DNA of 64,000 nt from positions 1,488,001 to 1,552,000 of the forward strand of contig NZ_AP018049.1 of NCBI RefSeq assembly GCF_003609775.1. Direction: 5' to 3'. Below, in pieces: positions 62,900 to 64,000 of the stretch. This DNA is from Prevotella melaninogenica. GTDB taxonomy: Bacteria; Bacteroidota; Bacteroidia; Bacteroidales; Bacteroidaceae. A program made the translations under genes and the position numbers. Each line of letters starts with the position of its first letter. Within the stretch, counting starts at the first letter, position 1. The notes beneath the pieces are model-generated. The model was not told the origin of the DNA. It made no database searches and saw only the letters and a list, made by a program, of their open reading frames with translations.

Positions 62900-63898
62900 A
62901 TGGGATTAACAGATATTTTCAGACGCCAATTGCGAACTGTCATAGAATGGAAAGAGCAGAAAACTAACCTATTATTTCATCAATTGGAAACCACTACAGA
63001 TGAAATAAAGAATGCAAGTAAACTTATCGTTGCTCCGGGACAAGGTTGCATCATCGTTTATGATGGAAAGGTAAAAGATACTCTTACCGAACCAGGCATC
63101 TATGAAATGGAAACCTCCAATCATCCCTTTATCACTTCGCTACTCAATCTTGCACAGCAAACAGATAGTGAACATAAGATGCGTTTCTATTTCTTTCGCA
63201 CTGCTGAAATGGTTAACATTTTATGGGGAACACCTTCACCTGTCAAATACTTTGAGCCAGAATATAAGCTCCCTATAACCCTTGGTGCCTGTGGTAACTT
63301 CTCTATTGTTATTTCCGACCCAGAGAAGATGTTCGTAACATTACTTGGACCTATCAGCGACTATTATAGTCAAGACGTACAAGAGCTTGTATCTTCACGC
63401 ATCATAACACCACTGACCACCTTCCTTGCAGAGAAGGCTTACTCTTATCGAGAAGTTGACACACATCTTATGGAGATGTCAGAGGACTTGAAAAACAAGA
63501 CTGCAGAGGAACTCGAACGCTTAGGTTTGAAACTTACTGACTTCCGAATCAATTCAGTTACCTTCGATGAAGAAACTTTGGAGCGTATTGGAAGAATAGC
63601 TAACATGACCACAGAGAAGCAAGCAGCTGCAGAAGTCGACCTTGATTATGTTAGTATGCAGAAGCTTGAAGCACTCCGTGAAGCAGCACGCAACGAAGGA
63701 GGACTTGCTGGTGCAGGGCTACAAATGGGTGCAGGATTACAGTTAGCACAAGACATCTTCAAGACACAAGGTAAAGAAAATGCCACAGAAGGAGAAATAA
63801 CAGAACGACTCAGAAAGCTGAAAAACCTCCTTAATGAGCAACTTATCACCGAAGAAGAATACGAAAAGAAAAAGAACGAAATACTATCAAAATTATGA
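62900..63898 (+). CDS. SPFH-domain protein with C-terminal SHOCT-like motif
   Basis: 332 residues, no TM segment. SPFH/virion-core-like domain (about 25-235): ASKLIVAPGQGCIIVYDGKV, EPGIYEMETSNHPF, YFFRTAEMVNILWGTPSPVKYFEP, RINSVTFDEETLERIGRI. A Gly/Ala-rich stretch (GLAGAGLQMGAGLQL) and the SHOCT-type end (RLRKLKNLLNEQLITEEEYEKKKNEIL) follow. Such cytoplasmic SPFH proteins are often paired with small membrane proteins; the next gene overlaps by 4 bp (ATGA) and begins like one. Function unknown. Confidence 0.88.
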   Translation: MGLTDIFRRQLRTVIEWKEQKTNLLFHQLETTTDEIKNASKLIVAPGQGCIIVYDGKVKDTLTEPGIYEMETSNHPFITSLLNLAQQTDSEHKMRFYFFRTAEMVNILWGTPSPVKYFEPEYKLPITLGACGNFSIVISDPEKMFVTLLGPISDYYSQDVQELVSSRIITPLTTFLAEKAYSYREVDTHLMEMSEDLKNKTAEELERLGLKLTDFRINSVTFDEETLERIGRIANMTTEKQAAAEVDLDYVSMQKLEALREAARNEGGLAGAGLQMGAGLQLAQDIFKTQGKENATEGEITERLRKLKNLLNEQLITEEEYEKKKNEILSKL

Positions 63899-64000
63899 AA
63901 AAGGTAATTATTCCAGCATTAGCCATACTCACTGTAAATATCATAGTAGGGCTCTTGCTATCTGCATATTCACTGACAAACATGCTATTCACCAGCATAG
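63895..64000 (+). CDS. Membrane protein, N-terminal fragment
   Basis: The ATG at 63895 overlaps the SPFH stop (ATGA) and the frame is open to the window edge: 35 codons, MKKVIIPALAILTVNIIVGL then LLSAYSLTNMLFTSI. One hydrophobic helix at the very N-terminus. Translationally coupled to the SPFH gene; family cannot be told from this piece. Confidence 0.65.
   Translation, partial: MKKVIIPALAILTVNIIVGLLLSAYSLTNMLFTSI

Noticed and set aside
62674-62943. Minus-strand ORF between TonB receptor and SPFH genes
   Set aside because: It runs through the promoter and start of the SPFH gene and has no family features.

Overview
The window looks like chromosomal DNA of an oral-type Prevotella (Bacteroidetes). 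The evidence is a polysaccharide-utilisation locus with SusC/SusD pairs, an ECF sigma/FecR switch, many TAnnTTTG (-7) promoter boxes with TTTG-like -33 boxes, weak Shine-Dalgarno sequences, and AT-rich spacers full of short dispersed palindromes. I read the genus from protein style; the species (P. melaninogenica group?) is a guess.

Layout. 1-3.4 kb (minus): dut, a TPR protein, a DUF4292 lipoprotein and the start of a secreted Lys/Gln-rich protein, probably an M23/EnvC-type peptidase. 3.6-13.4 kb (plus): dGTPase, a YqiA-like esterase fused to a degenerate HAD domain, a Dna2-like nuclease-helicase, argS, and a DUF559-RNase H fusion. 13.6-17.0 kb (minus): fabI, a DUF2238 membrane protein, and a secreted metallophosphatase. 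17.4-38.8 kb (minus): a complete beta-glucan-type PUL, in transcription order ECF sigma, FecR anti-sigma, SusC (with STN domain), SusD, a second SusC, a second SusD, a SusE/F-like binding lipoprotein, GH16, GH2, GH3. The GH16 motif ExDxxE together with GH3 points to a beta-1,3-glucan such as laminarin.

39.57-50.65 kb: an integrative mobilizable element of about 11 kb inserted at the 3' end of tRNA-Leu(CAA), bounded by a 13-bp direct repeat. It carries a tyrosine integrase, an unknown protein, a small HTH protein, an SF3-type helicase/primase, a Toprim primase, a MobV relaxase with a candidate oriT, and a cargo pair: an AAA ATPase and a large S8 subtilase facing each other. That pair matches the IetAS type of plasmid-stability/anti-phage system, but in convergent arrangement around a 20-bp perfect inverted repeat. 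No conjugation machinery is present.

50.7-64 kb: tRNA-Leu, manC, an orphan membrane protein, HIT protein, greA, an alcohol dehydrogenase pseudogene, a candidate small RNA, a WG-repeat protein, pdxT/pdxS, a ThiD-like/AraC fusion that has lost kinase residues and probably acts as a regulator of pdxST, a TonB-dependent receptor, an SPFH protein and the start of a membrane protein.

The most unusual material is non-coding. A diverged 400-bp repeat occurs twice and contains five motifs spaced exactly 22 bp apart. A GAAA-loop hairpin sits directly after stop codons in a fixed orientation, with one copy inside a gene. Two further palindrome families (GCACCAnTGGTGC and TTCATGAA) and an AACACCC minisatellite are spread over the window, and the minisatellite has entered the helicase gene in frame.
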